64,000 bases of DNA from JANQIO01 sp965601975 (GTDB taxonomy: Bacteria > Pseudomonadota > Gammaproteobacteria > Pseudomonadales > Halieaceae). Of this stretch, positions 1 to 8,917 are shown one piece after another (the first letter of the stretch is position 1; every line of letters begins with the position of its first letter). Made by a program: the position numbers and the translations under genes. The DNA is taken from NCBI GenBank assembly GCA_965601975.1, contig OZ271856.1:1178001-1242000 (forward strand). Direction: 5' to 3'. Below the pieces are notes generated by a model. That model saw only the letters and a list, made by a program, of their open reading frames with translations. It had not been told where the DNA came from and did not search any database.

Positions 1-161
1 CGATACCAGTACATCTTGATCGTAAAGAGGGCGCCCATGATGCCGGCGATCAACATCTGCAGAATCATGCTGCCGGCGCCGGGGTCGAGGTAGGCCAGCG
101 CAGGTTGTGGAAAGCTGATGACCGCAATGGCCAGGAGCACGGTGCTTGTCGTTCCTTTCAT
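1..161 (-). CDS. YLDPGAGS-type small membrane protein (3' end outside window)
   Basis: An ATG at 159-161 on the minus strand opens a frame that runs off the left edge after 53 codons. The product has a signal-like hydrophobic N-terminus ending in PALA, directly followed by YLDPGAGS, then a second hydrophobic stretch beginning SMILQMLIAG. Small proteins with this motif are known, but no function is established. The start lies 2 bases after the stop of the sulfatase-like gene, and its Shine-Dalgarno (GGGGAG) is inside that gene's last codons. The two are therefore probably translationally coupled and may act together at the membrane. The C-terminus is not visible. Confidence 0.75.
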   Translation of the reverse strand, partial: MKGTTSTVLLAIAVISFPQPALAYLDPGAGSMILQMLIAGIMGALFTIKMYWY

Positions 162-163
162 AA

Positions 164-1900
164 TCACTCCCCGGGCTGTGGACTGAATGTTCTTGTTAGG
201 GTCCACGCCGATTCGTAGTGGCTGCCGTCGATACCAAATTCCCAGATGGGTCCGGTGTATTCGACCTGCCAGGCGTTTTTCTTGAAAAAATAGAACCTGA
301 AAATGCGGGTTCGATCCCCGTCGTTGCCCGCATTTACCAGGGACAGGTGACCGAAATCCCTATCCCACGCCATGATATCGGCCATTGTATCAGGAATATC
401 CAACAGCGATGCCAGGGTATCCGACGTGGTGATACCGCCACTGGCATGCGGGGGCTTTATGGCCAGTACCGGAGATGCCAGCGATCGCACCCATTTCCCC
501 ATGACCTTGCCGTCCGGCAGTACCACGTCGGGTCCCTGGCGACGGGTGCCCACCCAGCCGCCGTGATCCCCGTGAATAACGATCAGGGCAGAGTCGTAGA
601 TTCCCAGCGTTTTCATCCTGTCCAGAAGCTGCGCGAGGCTGTCCATGCTGCAGCGAGACTGGATCAACAAATTACGCCGTTCCGATGTCAGGGTGCGCCC
701 GGCGAACTCGCAGTCTTCATCGACCACCATGGGCTCGTGGGTGTTCATCACGTGGAGGTATTTGTAGACCGGGGCGTCGACGTCAGCGCGCATGCTGTCT
801 GTGAAACGCTCGAGAAATGACGCCGTGGTGAAGTAGCGAAATTGCGCGGAGCGGTCCGACGCCGCCCAGCGTGCGACGCGCCACTGCTGGTCGTTGTAAA
901 CGGTCTGCTTGAGCGGTCCCGGCGCGACGCGAAACAGCGCCAGGTCGGTCAGCAGTGCAGCCGTCGCCGTTGTACTGTTGGCATGCGGCAGGGCGCCGAA
1001 ATCCAGCACGTTCTCGTGGGGCAGGTTTGCGTACCGTTCCACGAAGTAGTGTCCCTCCGCGGCGATATCGACCCGGTAGCCCTGGTCCGCGGCCAGGGAG
1101 ACGATGGTAGGCCCGCTGAGGGCGCCGTCGACAAAGGCGTCCCTGTCAGGCTCATTGGCGTAAAGTTTTCCCGAGAGGAACGCGGGGACGGAGAAGCGCG
1201 TATAGGGAAATACCCCCAGGGTCTCGCGGTAGAACTGGAACCCGTCGAAGCTGGCGTCGTAACGCTCCTTCAGGGATGTGTCCTCGAGGAGTTCCTCAAA
1301 GATGTCTGATTGAAAGCCGTCGGTGACGATATGCAGGATATTGTGGTGGCGGGAGAAGCGTGAAATTTCGCCCTCGGTGGCGTCGGTCTCCGCGCCGGCC
1401 ACCCCGAACAGTGGCGGGGCGGCAGTGCCCAGGGAGACGCCCGCGGTCACCAGCTGTAACAGGAATACAAAGGTGGCGGCCCGGACCAGCATGCCCGGCT
1501 TCCGCCTGGCGAGGATCACCATGCCGACGGCGAGCAGCAGCCAGGCGGCGAGGTCGATCGCCTGTCGGCCGCGGTGCTCGCGCCAGGGGATATCCCTGCC
1601 GTCGAGAACGCCGTAATCCCAGACCAGCAGGTTGGCCTGAAGCCAGCAGAGGAGGCTGAGTCCCGCAAACAGGAGACCGATCCTGGCCCGGTCCGCCGGA
1701 GTCAGCAGGCGCACCAGCAGGAACAGGATTGCCGTACCGACCAGGAACATCAATGCGCTGACTTTCAGCGCCCCGAACAGTGGAAGGGAAAACTCGTCGA
1801 GGTTGCCGAGGTAGATCGAGAGGGTCGGAAACAGGAGGATATTGGCGAGCAGCACAGCCGCCATCAGGCAGGCGGTTTTTCCCTGATCCACAGTCTTCAC
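164..1900 (-). CDS. membrane sulfatase-fold protein (LTA synthase/phosphoethanolamine transferase-like)
   Basis: 578 residues, GTG start with a G-rich Shine-Dalgarno about 11 bases upstream. About five hydrophobic segments lie in residues 10-165, followed by a periplasmic alkaline-phosphatase-superfamily domain. Metal-site motifs are visible: HIVTDGFQSD at 190-199 (first metal aspartate D194), a possible nucleophile threonine in PYTRFSVP near 232-239, HVMNTHEP near 383-390, and HGDHGG at 443-448. The fold is used by sulfatases, lipoteichoic-acid synthases and phosphoethanolamine transferases, so it probably acts on a headgroup or glycan at the outer face of the inner membrane. The substrate cannot be deduced. 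It is coupled to the downstream YLDPGAGS gene. Confidence 0.8.
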   Translation of the reverse strand: MKTVDQGKTACLMAAVLLANILLFPTLSIYLGNLDEFSLPLFGALKVSALMFLVGTAILFLLVRLLTPADRARIGLLFAGLSLLCWLQANLLVWDYGVLDGRDIPWREHRGRQAIDLAAWLLLAVGMVILARRKPGMLVRAATFVFLLQLVTAGVSLGTAAPPLFGVAGAETDATEGEISRFSRHHNILHIVTDGFQSDIFEELLEDTSLKERYDASFDGFQFYRETLGVFPYTRFSVPAFLSGKLYANEPDRDAFVDGALSGPTIVSLAADQGYRVDIAAEGHYFVERYANLPHENVLDFGALPHANSTTATAALLTDLALFRVAPGPLKQTVYNDQQWRVARWAASDRSAQFRYFTTASFLERFTDSMRADVDAPVYKYLHVMNTHEPMVVDEDCEFAGRTLTSERRNLLIQSRCSMDSLAQLLDRMKTLGIYDSALIVIHGDHGGWVGTRRQGPDVVLPDGKVMGKWVRSLASPVLAIKPPHASGGITTSDTLASLLDIPDTMADIMAWDRDFGHLSLVNAGNDGDRTRIFRFYFFKKNAWQVEYTGPIWEFGIDGSHYESAWTLTRTFSPQPGE

Positions 1901-2031
1901 GCCGTTGTAGACCCCCCAGTCCCTGAGTTCGGATTATACATTGAAGCTTGCCGTCGACGGTCCCCGGCAATCAGGCCGCTCGCCCGATAGGCGCTCGGTG
2001 TCGGAACATCCGTGTCTGGATGAGGTGAGTT

Positions 2032-3429
2032 TCAGACCTGTTTTACGTCATCCATCATGTAGTCCACGGGCTCGTGCACGTGGTAACCCACGATGTAATC
2101 GATGCCAAGATTGACCAGTTTTGCCAGTTCCCTGGCGTTCTCCACCCGGGAGGCAATCAGGTCGATACCCTTGTTTTTGCCGGCGCTGATCAATTGACGT
2201 GGGGTCACCGTGTCGCAAGACCCACCCCGGTCCTGCATCAGGCCCCCATCGACGCTCAGGTAATCCAGCGGAAGCTGTTCGACCAGTTTCAATCCTTTGC
2301 GGCTGACCCCGGCGTTGGCCATGCACATCTTGAAGTGCAGGTTCTGGCAGACGTGGCCCAGTTCGCGGGCCCGTGCGAAGTTGCCCTCTGCGGTACTTTC
2401 AGATATCTGCAGCACGATGCCTTCGGGATCCAGCGTGTGCTTGAGGGTTTCAAGGCCCAGCCAGTCAAAGAACTCGGGATCGTGAAGGCTGGCCTGTGAG
2501 ACGCGCAAGAATACGCGCGACTTCTTACCATCGGCCCAGCGGGCCGCAGCGGCACGCAGTGCCTGCTCAATCACCCAGCGGTCGATGGCGGGCATCAGCC
2601 CGGTGGATTCGGCCTGTGGCAGGAACTGCCCCGGCAGCATGGCTTCGCCTTCTTCGTCCTGCATGCGGACCAGAACGTCATAGTTGGTGTATGCATTCTG
2701 GGAGATGCTTGCCATCGGTTGGTAAACCAGTTGGAAGGCATTGTCATCCAGAGCCCGTCGGATGTTGTTTGTCAGCCGAAGGGTGGCTGCCTTGTCGCCC
2801 TCACTGTATTCGAGCGAGGTATCGAGTTCGACGCGATCGCCGCCGAAGTCACGCGCACGGCGGGCGGCGGCCTGGGCCAGGGACAGTGCCTCCAGCGCGT
2901 CCGGCACCAGTTGGGATAGCTCGATGAGCCCGATGCTGGCCGTCATGCTGGTGGAGTAGGGGCCCACCTCGAAGATCGAATCGGCAATGGCGGCGCGGAG
3001 TGCCTCCGCTGCAGCGGTGATGTCTTTCAGCGTCGGCCGCTCGATCAATACCGTGAAGATATTGCCCCCGAATCGCGCTACCACCAGGCCTCGACCCAGG
3101 TGGTCTGAGAGAAATTGACCCAGGTTGCACAACAGATCCTCGCTGGCCAGGGGGCCGAGTCGTTCGTCGATCCTGGCGTAGTCGTCAGGCCGCACGTACA
3201 TGAGCACCCTCGTGCACGGGCCGGGCGGGCTGTCGAGCCAGTCCTGAACCTTGGCGGCAAATTGATGGCGGTCGGAAAGCGCTCCACCGATGGCATCCTG
3301 CCCCGGGTGCGCCCCTGACAGCGGCGAACTCGCTTCCGCTGCGGTATTCATGACTGCTTCAGCATGGCTGGCCATGCCCTCCCTTGGTCTTTTCCATGTA
3401 TCAGGAATTGATTTGCTGTCATGGTACAC
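2032..3429 (-). CDS. GGDEF-EAL protein with both active-site motifs degenerate (FimX-like)
   Basis: The open frame begins with GTG at 3429. A better start may be ATG 3375 (codon 19), preceded by GGGAGGG, although the spacing is short. Residues about 75-205 form a GGDEF-type domain whose signature reads RFGGNIF (120-125 region) instead of GGDEF. Residues about 215-465 form an EAL-type domain whose EAL motif is DVL (251-253). Diguanylate cyclase activity is therefore unlikely and phosphodiesterase activity doubtful. FimX, which controls type IV pili, is the known example with GDSIF and EVL in these places and works as a c-di-GMP receptor. No receiver, PAS or membrane segment is seen. A soluble c-di-GMP effector is the best reading. 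Confidence 0.8.
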   Translation of the reverse strand: MYHDSKSIPDTWKRPREGMASHAEAVMNTAAEASSPLSGAHPGQDAIGGALSDRHQFAAKVQDWLDSPPGPCTRVLMYVRPDDYARIDERLGPLASEDLLCNLGQFLSDHLGRGLVVARFGGNIFTVLIERPTLKDITAAAEALRAAIADSIFEVGPYSTSMTASIGLIELSQLVPDALEALSLAQAAARRARDFGGDRVELDTSLEYSEGDKAATLRLTNNIRRALDDNAFQLVYQPMASISQNAYTNYDVLVRMQDEEGEAMLPGQFLPQAESTGLMPAIDRWVIEQALRAAAARWADGKKSRVFLRVSQASLHDPEFFDWLGLETLKHTLDPEGIVLQISESTAEGNFARARELGHVCQNLHFKMCMANAGVSRKGLKLVEQLPLDYLSVDGGLMQDRGGSCDTVTPRQLISAGKNKGIDLIASRVENARELAKLVNLGIDYIVGYHVHEPVDYMMDDVKQV

Positions 3430-3776
3430 CGCCCCAAAATCAAAAAGAGTGATGGCCGTCGAAGAATGGAAAGCGGGCTTTTGTGGTTGTGATACGCGGC
3501 TCCGGTGGCTGCAGGCGTCGTCACATAAAACATATAAAAATCATAGAGTTATGGGATGACTTTGGGGGCGACTGGCGCTACCTGGCACCGCTTTGCCCGC
3601 GCGGAACGCGCCGGGGATTTTCGCTGGAAAGTTAGTGGTCACTCCGTGTTTCAGCCTTGCCCTGTGCGATAGCAGACACCCGTCCACTGCAACATTGCTT
3701 CATTGGATTATTGGGCCTATTTTTAAATTAGAGCTTGAGCGTTTTTTGGTACACGACCCAATGGGGAGGAGTCGGT
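3430..3776. other. divergent intergenic region, no gene seen
   Basis: 347 bases between two divergently transcribed genes. It is AT-richer than its surroundings around 3525-3560 and 3695-3740, as expected for promoters facing both ways. No RNA gene, repeat or convincing terminator was recognised. The Shine-Dalgarno of the following lipoprotein (GGGGAGGAG) sits at about 3763-3771. Confidence 0.5.
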
Positions 3777-5735
3777 ATGAGAGTGCTCATTTTTCTGCTC
3801 AGTGTGGCCCTGCTACAGGCCTGCAAGCATCCCCTCGCCATCCGGGGCGAGGGCGATATCGTCGATCTCAACGGCACCGGCCGCGGCTGCAGCCTGGAGC
3901 AGTTCCAGGCGCAGGATCCTGCCTGTATCGACAATGAAGTCATCGACGAGGATTACTTCGTCAACTACCGGGCCGTACCGCGCACCGGGTGGCGCTTTGC
4001 GGGATGGGAAGGGAACTGCGGGAACGAATCCTTGGCACCGGACTGTCGCTTCGATGTACGCAGGGCATGGGTCAATGCCTTCAATAACAAGCGGCCGGAT
4101 TTCACGTTTCCAACGCTGACGGCAGTGTTCGAGGTGGGGAGCGGAGAAGAGAGCTTCCCCCTGTTCACCGCCGCCCGCTGGACCTTCGCCTGGACCCACC
4201 TGGATCAATCCTCCACGCCCGACGGGAACAGCAGCGCCACCTACTTTGGCGAGTTCAGCCTGACGCTGGGTAATCCCAGCGTGCTGCAGGGCTACCTGGC
4301 CTACCCGGTTGAGATCAGCGGGGAGCTGCCGCAGAACATCAACATCGAGTGGCAGTACCTGGCCCAGACCGACAGCGGTGATCTGCTGGGGAGTTTTGAC
4401 GGTCAGAGCTGGGTCAATATCTACCGGGCCAGCGGCAGTGACTGGAGTGCCGGTGGCTTCCTTTACCGCTTCGGTGGCTCCATCAACCCGGTAACGCAGG
4501 CTTTTGAGAGCGACCTCAACAGCTACTCCGCGCAGGTGCTCGGTACCGGCAGCAGTTCATCGTTCTGCGAGATCATCGCCGGTGTAGAGGTCTGTGGCGA
4601 CGAGGCGGGTTCGCTGACCGTCAACGAGTATTACAAGCCGGGCGTTGGCCCGGTGGCCCTGTACTTCAGGCGCAACGTCAGTGACAGCGGTGGCGGATTC
4701 TTCACCTCGTTCACCGACACCATCAACCTGGAGCTGGTGGAAACCAACCTGGCCGCCGCGGACGGCACCAGCTTCAACCGCTCACCCTATCGAAGCCTGC
4801 CGGCGCTGGATCCCACGGATTACATCTCTGGCTTCAGCACCAGCTACATCCGCGGCATGATCGCCTACGGCGGCAAGCTGTGGGTATTCCTCAGCGACCT
4901 GGACGATGAGGCCGTGTTGCTGAGCTACGACATTTCCGGGGGCACGTGGCAGGAAGAGACGGCACCGTCGAGCCTGGGTCCGCGTGATACCGTGCTCAGC
5001 GTCTTACTGGACGGCCGCTTCTATGCGTTTATCAACAGCTCGCTGGGTATCGAGGCCTGGAGACTGGGCGACAGCGGTAGCTGGGAGCTGGAATCCAGCG
5101 TGTCCGCCAGCGCCCTGTCAGACAGCAACCTGTCTACCTTCTACTCATCGGTCTCGGCGGTGCCCGGCACCGCAACGTCCAGCCTTGCCCTGTTTACCAC
5201 CAGCAGCCATGACGACGAGGTGCTCAGCTACCTTCCGGGCGACCCGGACGGCGCCCCCTGGGGCTACTGGCCGGATTCCGAACTGGACCTGATCTGGGGT
5301 GACGGCAGTACCGCCGAGGCTCATAGCTGGACGGCCGCCAGCAACGGCACCGCCATGTACGCGGTGGGCGGTGGTCGCACCTTGTCGGAGGTCACGCTGG
5401 ACCAAATCCGCCGCTTCTTTACCGACGGCACCTGGGCGTTGCTGGCCCCCATGAACGAGGGTCGACTGACGCCGGCCGTGGCTGCGGTGGATGGCGACCT
5501 GTACGTGTTCGGCGGTGATCGTCTGCGGCGCACCGGCAGCTTCTCGAATCCCTGGACCCGCGATGACCTGGTGTCCGCCGAACGCTACGACACGGACACC
5601 GACAGCTGGAGTTCTCTGCCGGATATGCCCGCCGAACTGAGGTCGCCCACCGCCACCAGCAGCGGTGACGCCATCTATATCAGCCGGGGCTACGGCCGGG
5701 GGGATTACGTGATACTGGAATTTACGCCGCAGTAG
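3777..5735 (+). CDS. kelch-repeat lipoprotein with N-terminal bacterial-repeat domain
   Basis: The start at 3777 is chosen because GGGGAGGAG precedes it and it gives a clean lipoprotein signal, MRVLIFLLSVALLQAC; an upstream in-frame start would bury the signal. The open product is 652 residues. After the lipid cysteine comes a Cys-rich segment containing GWRFAGWEGNC, typical of InlB-B/bacterial-repeat modules. The middle is unassigned and predicted beta-rich. The C-terminal third has kelch-like repeats, such as DLYVFGG followed by SAERYDTDTDSWSSLPDMP. It is probably an envelope-anchored binding protein; the ligand is unknown. It converges with the RND permease gene, 5 bases apart. A second lipoprotein at 15028 shares the N-terminal module. 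Confidence 0.75.
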   Translation: MRVLIFLLSVALLQACKHPLAIRGEGDIVDLNGTGRGCSLEQFQAQDPACIDNEVIDEDYFVNYRAVPRTGWRFAGWEGNCGNESLAPDCRFDVRRAWVNAFNNKRPDFTFPTLTAVFEVGSGEESFPLFTAARWTFAWTHLDQSSTPDGNSSATYFGEFSLTLGNPSVLQGYLAYPVEISGELPQNINIEWQYLAQTDSGDLLGSFDGQSWVNIYRASGSDWSAGGFLYRFGGSINPVTQAFESDLNSYSAQVLGTGSSSSFCEIIAGVEVCGDEAGSLTVNEYYKPGVGPVALYFRRNVSDSGGGFFTSFTDTINLELVETNLAAADGTSFNRSPYRSLPALDPTDYISGFSTSYIRGMIAYGGKLWVFLSDLDDEAVLLSYDISGGTWQEETAPSSLGPRDTVLSVLLDGRFYAFINSSLGIEAWRLGDSGSWELESSVSASALSDSNLSTFYSSVSAVPGTATSSLALFTTSSHDDEVLSYLPGDPDGAPWGYWPDSELDLIWGDGSTAEAHSWTAASNGTAMYAVGGGRTLSEVTLDQIRRFFTDGTWALLAPMNEGRLTPAVAAVDGDLYVFGGDRLRRTGSFSNPWTRDDLVSAERYDTDTDSWSSLPDMPAELRSPTATSSGDAIYISRGYGRGDYVILEFTPQ

Positions 5736-5740
5736 GGCGG

Positions 5741-8700
5741 CTACTCGCCCTGGACCTGGGGCGTCGACAGGGGAATCCAGCCCTTGATCGTCGCAGCAGC
5801 GGACTTCATCGCGTGAGGCAGTGCCAGCATGGCCGGGGTGGCCACCAGCGTCAGGACAGTGGCAAAGGACAGCCCGAACACGATGGCCTGGGACAGCGGC
5901 GCCCAGAAGATGGCCATCTCGCCCTGGGCAGTAATGGTTCGGGAAGCGAGATCTACAGAGAAACCCGCCGCCAGCGGCAGCAGCCCACAAACGGTGGTGA
6001 CGGTTGTTAACAGCACCGGGCGCAGTCGCTGCGCGGTGGCCCGCACGATGACGTCCCGGACATCCAGCTCGGGATGCTGGCGACGAACGTGATTGAACGT
6101 GTCGATCAGGATGATGTTGTTGTTGACTACGATGCCCGCCAGGGCCACAACGCCTACCCCGGTAAGCAAGGCACTGAAGGGGTTCCCCAGCAGCAACAGG
6201 CCCAGCAACACGCCGGCCGTGGACATAATGACCGCCAGCAGGATCAACGTGCTCTGATAGAAGTTGTTGAACTGCGTGACCAGCAGGATGAACATGAGTG
6301 CCAGTGCCAGGGTAAATGCCGCCGAGACGAAGGCCATCGAATCCGCCTGCTCCTCATTGGCACCGCGGAAACGGATATTGATGGCGGGGTCGAAGGTCTG
6401 CTGCCGCAGCCAGGTATCGATCTCCTGCACCATGCGATCCGCCATCACACCGTCCCGCACGTCTGCGCGGATCAATTCGACCGGCAGGCCGTCAATGCGC
6501 TTGAGGGAATCCACGCCGGGCGCCGGTTCCATGGTCACGAAATTGCTCAGCGGCACCATGCCCTGGTCCGTGCTGATGCGGAGTTCATCCATCGCGGTGA
6601 TGCCGCGCTCGGCCCGGGGGTAGCGCACCCGGATATCCACGGAATCCTCGGCGTCGTCCGGTCGGTACTCACCAACCTTGACGCCATTGGTGACCAGCTG
6701 CACCGCCAGGCCCGCGGAAGACACATCCGCGCCGTAAAGGGCCGCCTGCTGTCGATCCACTTCGATGCGCCATTCGATGGACGGCAGCGCCGCCGAATCA
6801 TCGATGTCGACCAGCTCCGGCAGAGTGTCGAGATGCGCGCGTACCCGCGCCATGGCCGGCTCCAGCAGCGCCCGCTGCCGGGAAGTGAACTCGATCTGGA
6901 TAGGCTTGCCCACCGGCGGCCCCTTCTCCAACGGCTGCACCTCGACCTTGATGCCGGCCATGGAATCGGTGCGGTCCCGAATCTCGCGCATGATGGCGTT
7001 GCCGCCAAGTTCGCGCTGTGACTCCGCCACCAGCTCCACGAAGATGGAGCCGATGCGGTCCGAGCTGCTGCCCATGAAGCCACCGGTGCTGGTGCCCGGC
7101 AGCAGGGTCTGGGTGTTGACGAAGCGAATGCCGGGGATCTGGAGCACTTCTGCTTCGACGTCCAGCACCAGGTCGTTCACTTCGCCGGCAGAGAAGTTTC
7201 CACGCCCCAGTACAGACACCTGGATGAACTGCGGGTCTGCATCGGAGAAGAAAATAGTCCCCACGCCGTATTTGCCGTAGGCCCAGAAAATGGCGTACAG
7301 CAGGCTGAAGATGACGCCCAGCGTCAGTATGGGTTGGTGGCAAACCCGTGCGACGAAGCGAGCAAAGCGCCCGGTCATCGTGGGCAGGTCGGTGGGGTCG
7401 CCGGTCTCCAGCACATGCTGCTCCCGGGCGACCTCAGCACTGTGCATGGAGGGCTTGCCGAACAGGGTGCCGAGTACGGGCCCGAACAGCAGCGCGTACA
7501 GCAAGGAGCCAATCAAGACCGTAAACACCGTCACCGGCAGATAGCCCATGAACTGCCCCGAGACGCCCGGCCAGAACAGCATCGGCAGGAACGCCGCCAG
7601 CGTCGTGGCCGTCGATGCCGTGACGGGCCAGAACATGCGCTTGACCGATTCCGCGTAGGCGCGCTTGTGGTCCATTCCCTCGCTCATCATCCGGTTGGCG
7701 TATTCCGTGACCACGATGCCGCCGTCGATCAGCATGCCCAGCCCCAGCAGCATTCCGAACATGACCATGAAGTTGAAGGTGTAGCCGAGCAGGTAAATGA
7801 CCGTCACCGAAAACAGCAGCGAGAACGGGATGCCCAGGCCGACGACGAGCCCACTGCGGAAACCCATCGTGGCAACGACCAGGATCATTACCAGCGCGAG
7901 GGCGGTGAGGATATTGCCTTCCAGCTCCCGCACCTGCACAGAGGCGAACTCCGCCTGGTTCTGCGAGACGATCATCTGGATGCCACTGGGGACGGTGTCG
8001 CGAGCCTGCTCGACGATGTCTATAACGGTCGCCACCGAATCGATGACGTTGGCGTCGGAGCGCTTGGTGACGCTGATCGAAATGGTTTCCTGGCCGTTGT
8101 ACCGCGCGAAGCTGGATCGGTCCTTGAACGTCCTGCGGACCGTGGCCACATCCTGAAGGGTTACCACGCTGTCCAGGGAGCTGCGCAGCGGCAGTGCCAG
8201 CACGTCGCCGGCTTCCTCCACCACTGCGGGAACCTTGACCGCAAAGCGCCCGTTGTCCAGGTCCATGGTCCCCGCGGGGATCAGTCGATTATTCCGCTGC
8301 AGGATGACGACCAGCTCTTCCGCCGAGATGCGGTAGGCGTTTAGTGCGTCGGGATCGATGATGACTTCGAGCAGCTCCTCGCGGTGGCCCTGCAGGTCTG
8401 CACTGAGCACCGCCGGCACAGTCTCTATCTGTTCCCGCACCTGCAGCGCCGCATTGTAGATCTCGCGCTCGCTGGCGTTCTCGCCGATGAAGTTGATCTG
8501 CAGCATCGGGAAGTCATCGGCATTGAGTTCCTCCACGAAGGGCTCTTCCGCCGTCGCCGGCATCTCGGCCCGCGCGGCGTCGACTGCCTCCCGGACGTCG
8601 CTGAGCGCCTTGTCCAGATCCTGGGACACGTCAAACTCAACGAAGAAGGAAGCCATACCTTCAGACGCCGTGGACCTCAGCTCGACGATGCCTTCCAGCT

Positions 8701-8917
8701 TGCGCAGCTCGATCTCCATGGGCTGCACCAGCAGGCGCTCGGCGTCTTCGGGCGAAATGCCCTCATGCACGACGCCGACATAAAACAGCGGCAGGTCGAC
8801 GTGCGGGTCATTCGCGATAGGCAGCGCCGTCCGTGCCATGATCCCGGCCAGTACCAGGACGGCAAGCAGCGACAGGGTCGTGCGGGTACGACCTATGGCG
8901 GTCTCGATCAGGCTCAT
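5741..8917 (-). CDS. RND-family efflux permease
   Basis: 1,058 residues, the usual size of AcrB-type proton-driven inner-membrane exporters. One N-terminal helix, a large periplasmic domain, a helix bundle around 335-520, a second periplasmic domain and a helix bundle around 870-1020 are visible. The TM4 motif reads LIDGGIVVTEYANR: only the first of the two proton-relay aspartates of AcrB-type pumps remains (D398), and the second position is glycine (G399). TM10 carries GIVVNNNIILID. It is co-transcribed with the adaptor gene, whose stop overlaps its start by 4 bases (ATGA). No TolC-like channel gene is in the window. The substrate is not predictable. Confidence 0.9.
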   Translation of the reverse strand: MSLIETAIGRTRTTLSLLAVLVLAGIMARTALPIANDPHVDLPLFYVGVVHEGISPEDAERLLVQPMEIELRKLEGIVELRSTASEGMASFFVEFDVSQDLDKALSDVREAVDAARAEMPATAEEPFVEELNADDFPMLQINFIGENASEREIYNAALQVREQIETVPAVLSADLQGHREELLEVIIDPDALNAYRISAEELVVILQRNNRLIPAGTMDLDNGRFAVKVPAVVEEAGDVLALPLRSSLDSVVTLQDVATVRRTFKDRSSFARYNGQETISISVTKRSDANVIDSVATVIDIVEQARDTVPSGIQMIVSQNQAEFASVQVRELEGNILTALALVMILVVATMGFRSGLVVGLGIPFSLLFSVTVIYLLGYTFNFMVMFGMLLGLGMLIDGGIVVTEYANRMMSEGMDHKRAYAESVKRMFWPVTASTATTLAAFLPMLFWPGVSGQFMGYLPVTVFTVLIGSLLYALLFGPVLGTLFGKPSMHSAEVAREQHVLETGDPTDLPTMTGRFARFVARVCHQPILTLGVIFSLLYAIFWAYGKYGVGTIFFSDADPQFIQVSVLGRGNFSAGEVNDLVLDVEAEVLQIPGIRFVNTQTLLPGTSTGGFMGSSSDRIGSIFVELVAESQRELGGNAIMREIRDRTDSMAGIKVEVQPLEKGPPVGKPIQIEFTSRQRALLEPAMARVRAHLDTLPELVDIDDSAALPSIEWRIEVDRQQAALYGADVSSAGLAVQLVTNGVKVGEYRPDDAEDSVDIRVRYPRAERGITAMDELRISTDQGMVPLSNFVTMEPAPGVDSLKRIDGLPVELIRADVRDGVMADRMVQEIDTWLRQQTFDPAINIRFRGANEEQADSMAFVSAAFTLALALMFILLVTQFNNFYQSTLILLAVIMSTAGVLLGLLLLGNPFSALLTGVGVVALAGIVVNNNIILIDTFNHVRRQHPELDVRDVIVRATAQRLRPVLLTTVTTVCGLLPLAAGFSVDLASRTITAQGEMAIFWAPLSQAIVFGLSFATVLTLVATPAMLALPHAMKSAAATIKGWIPLSTPQVQGE

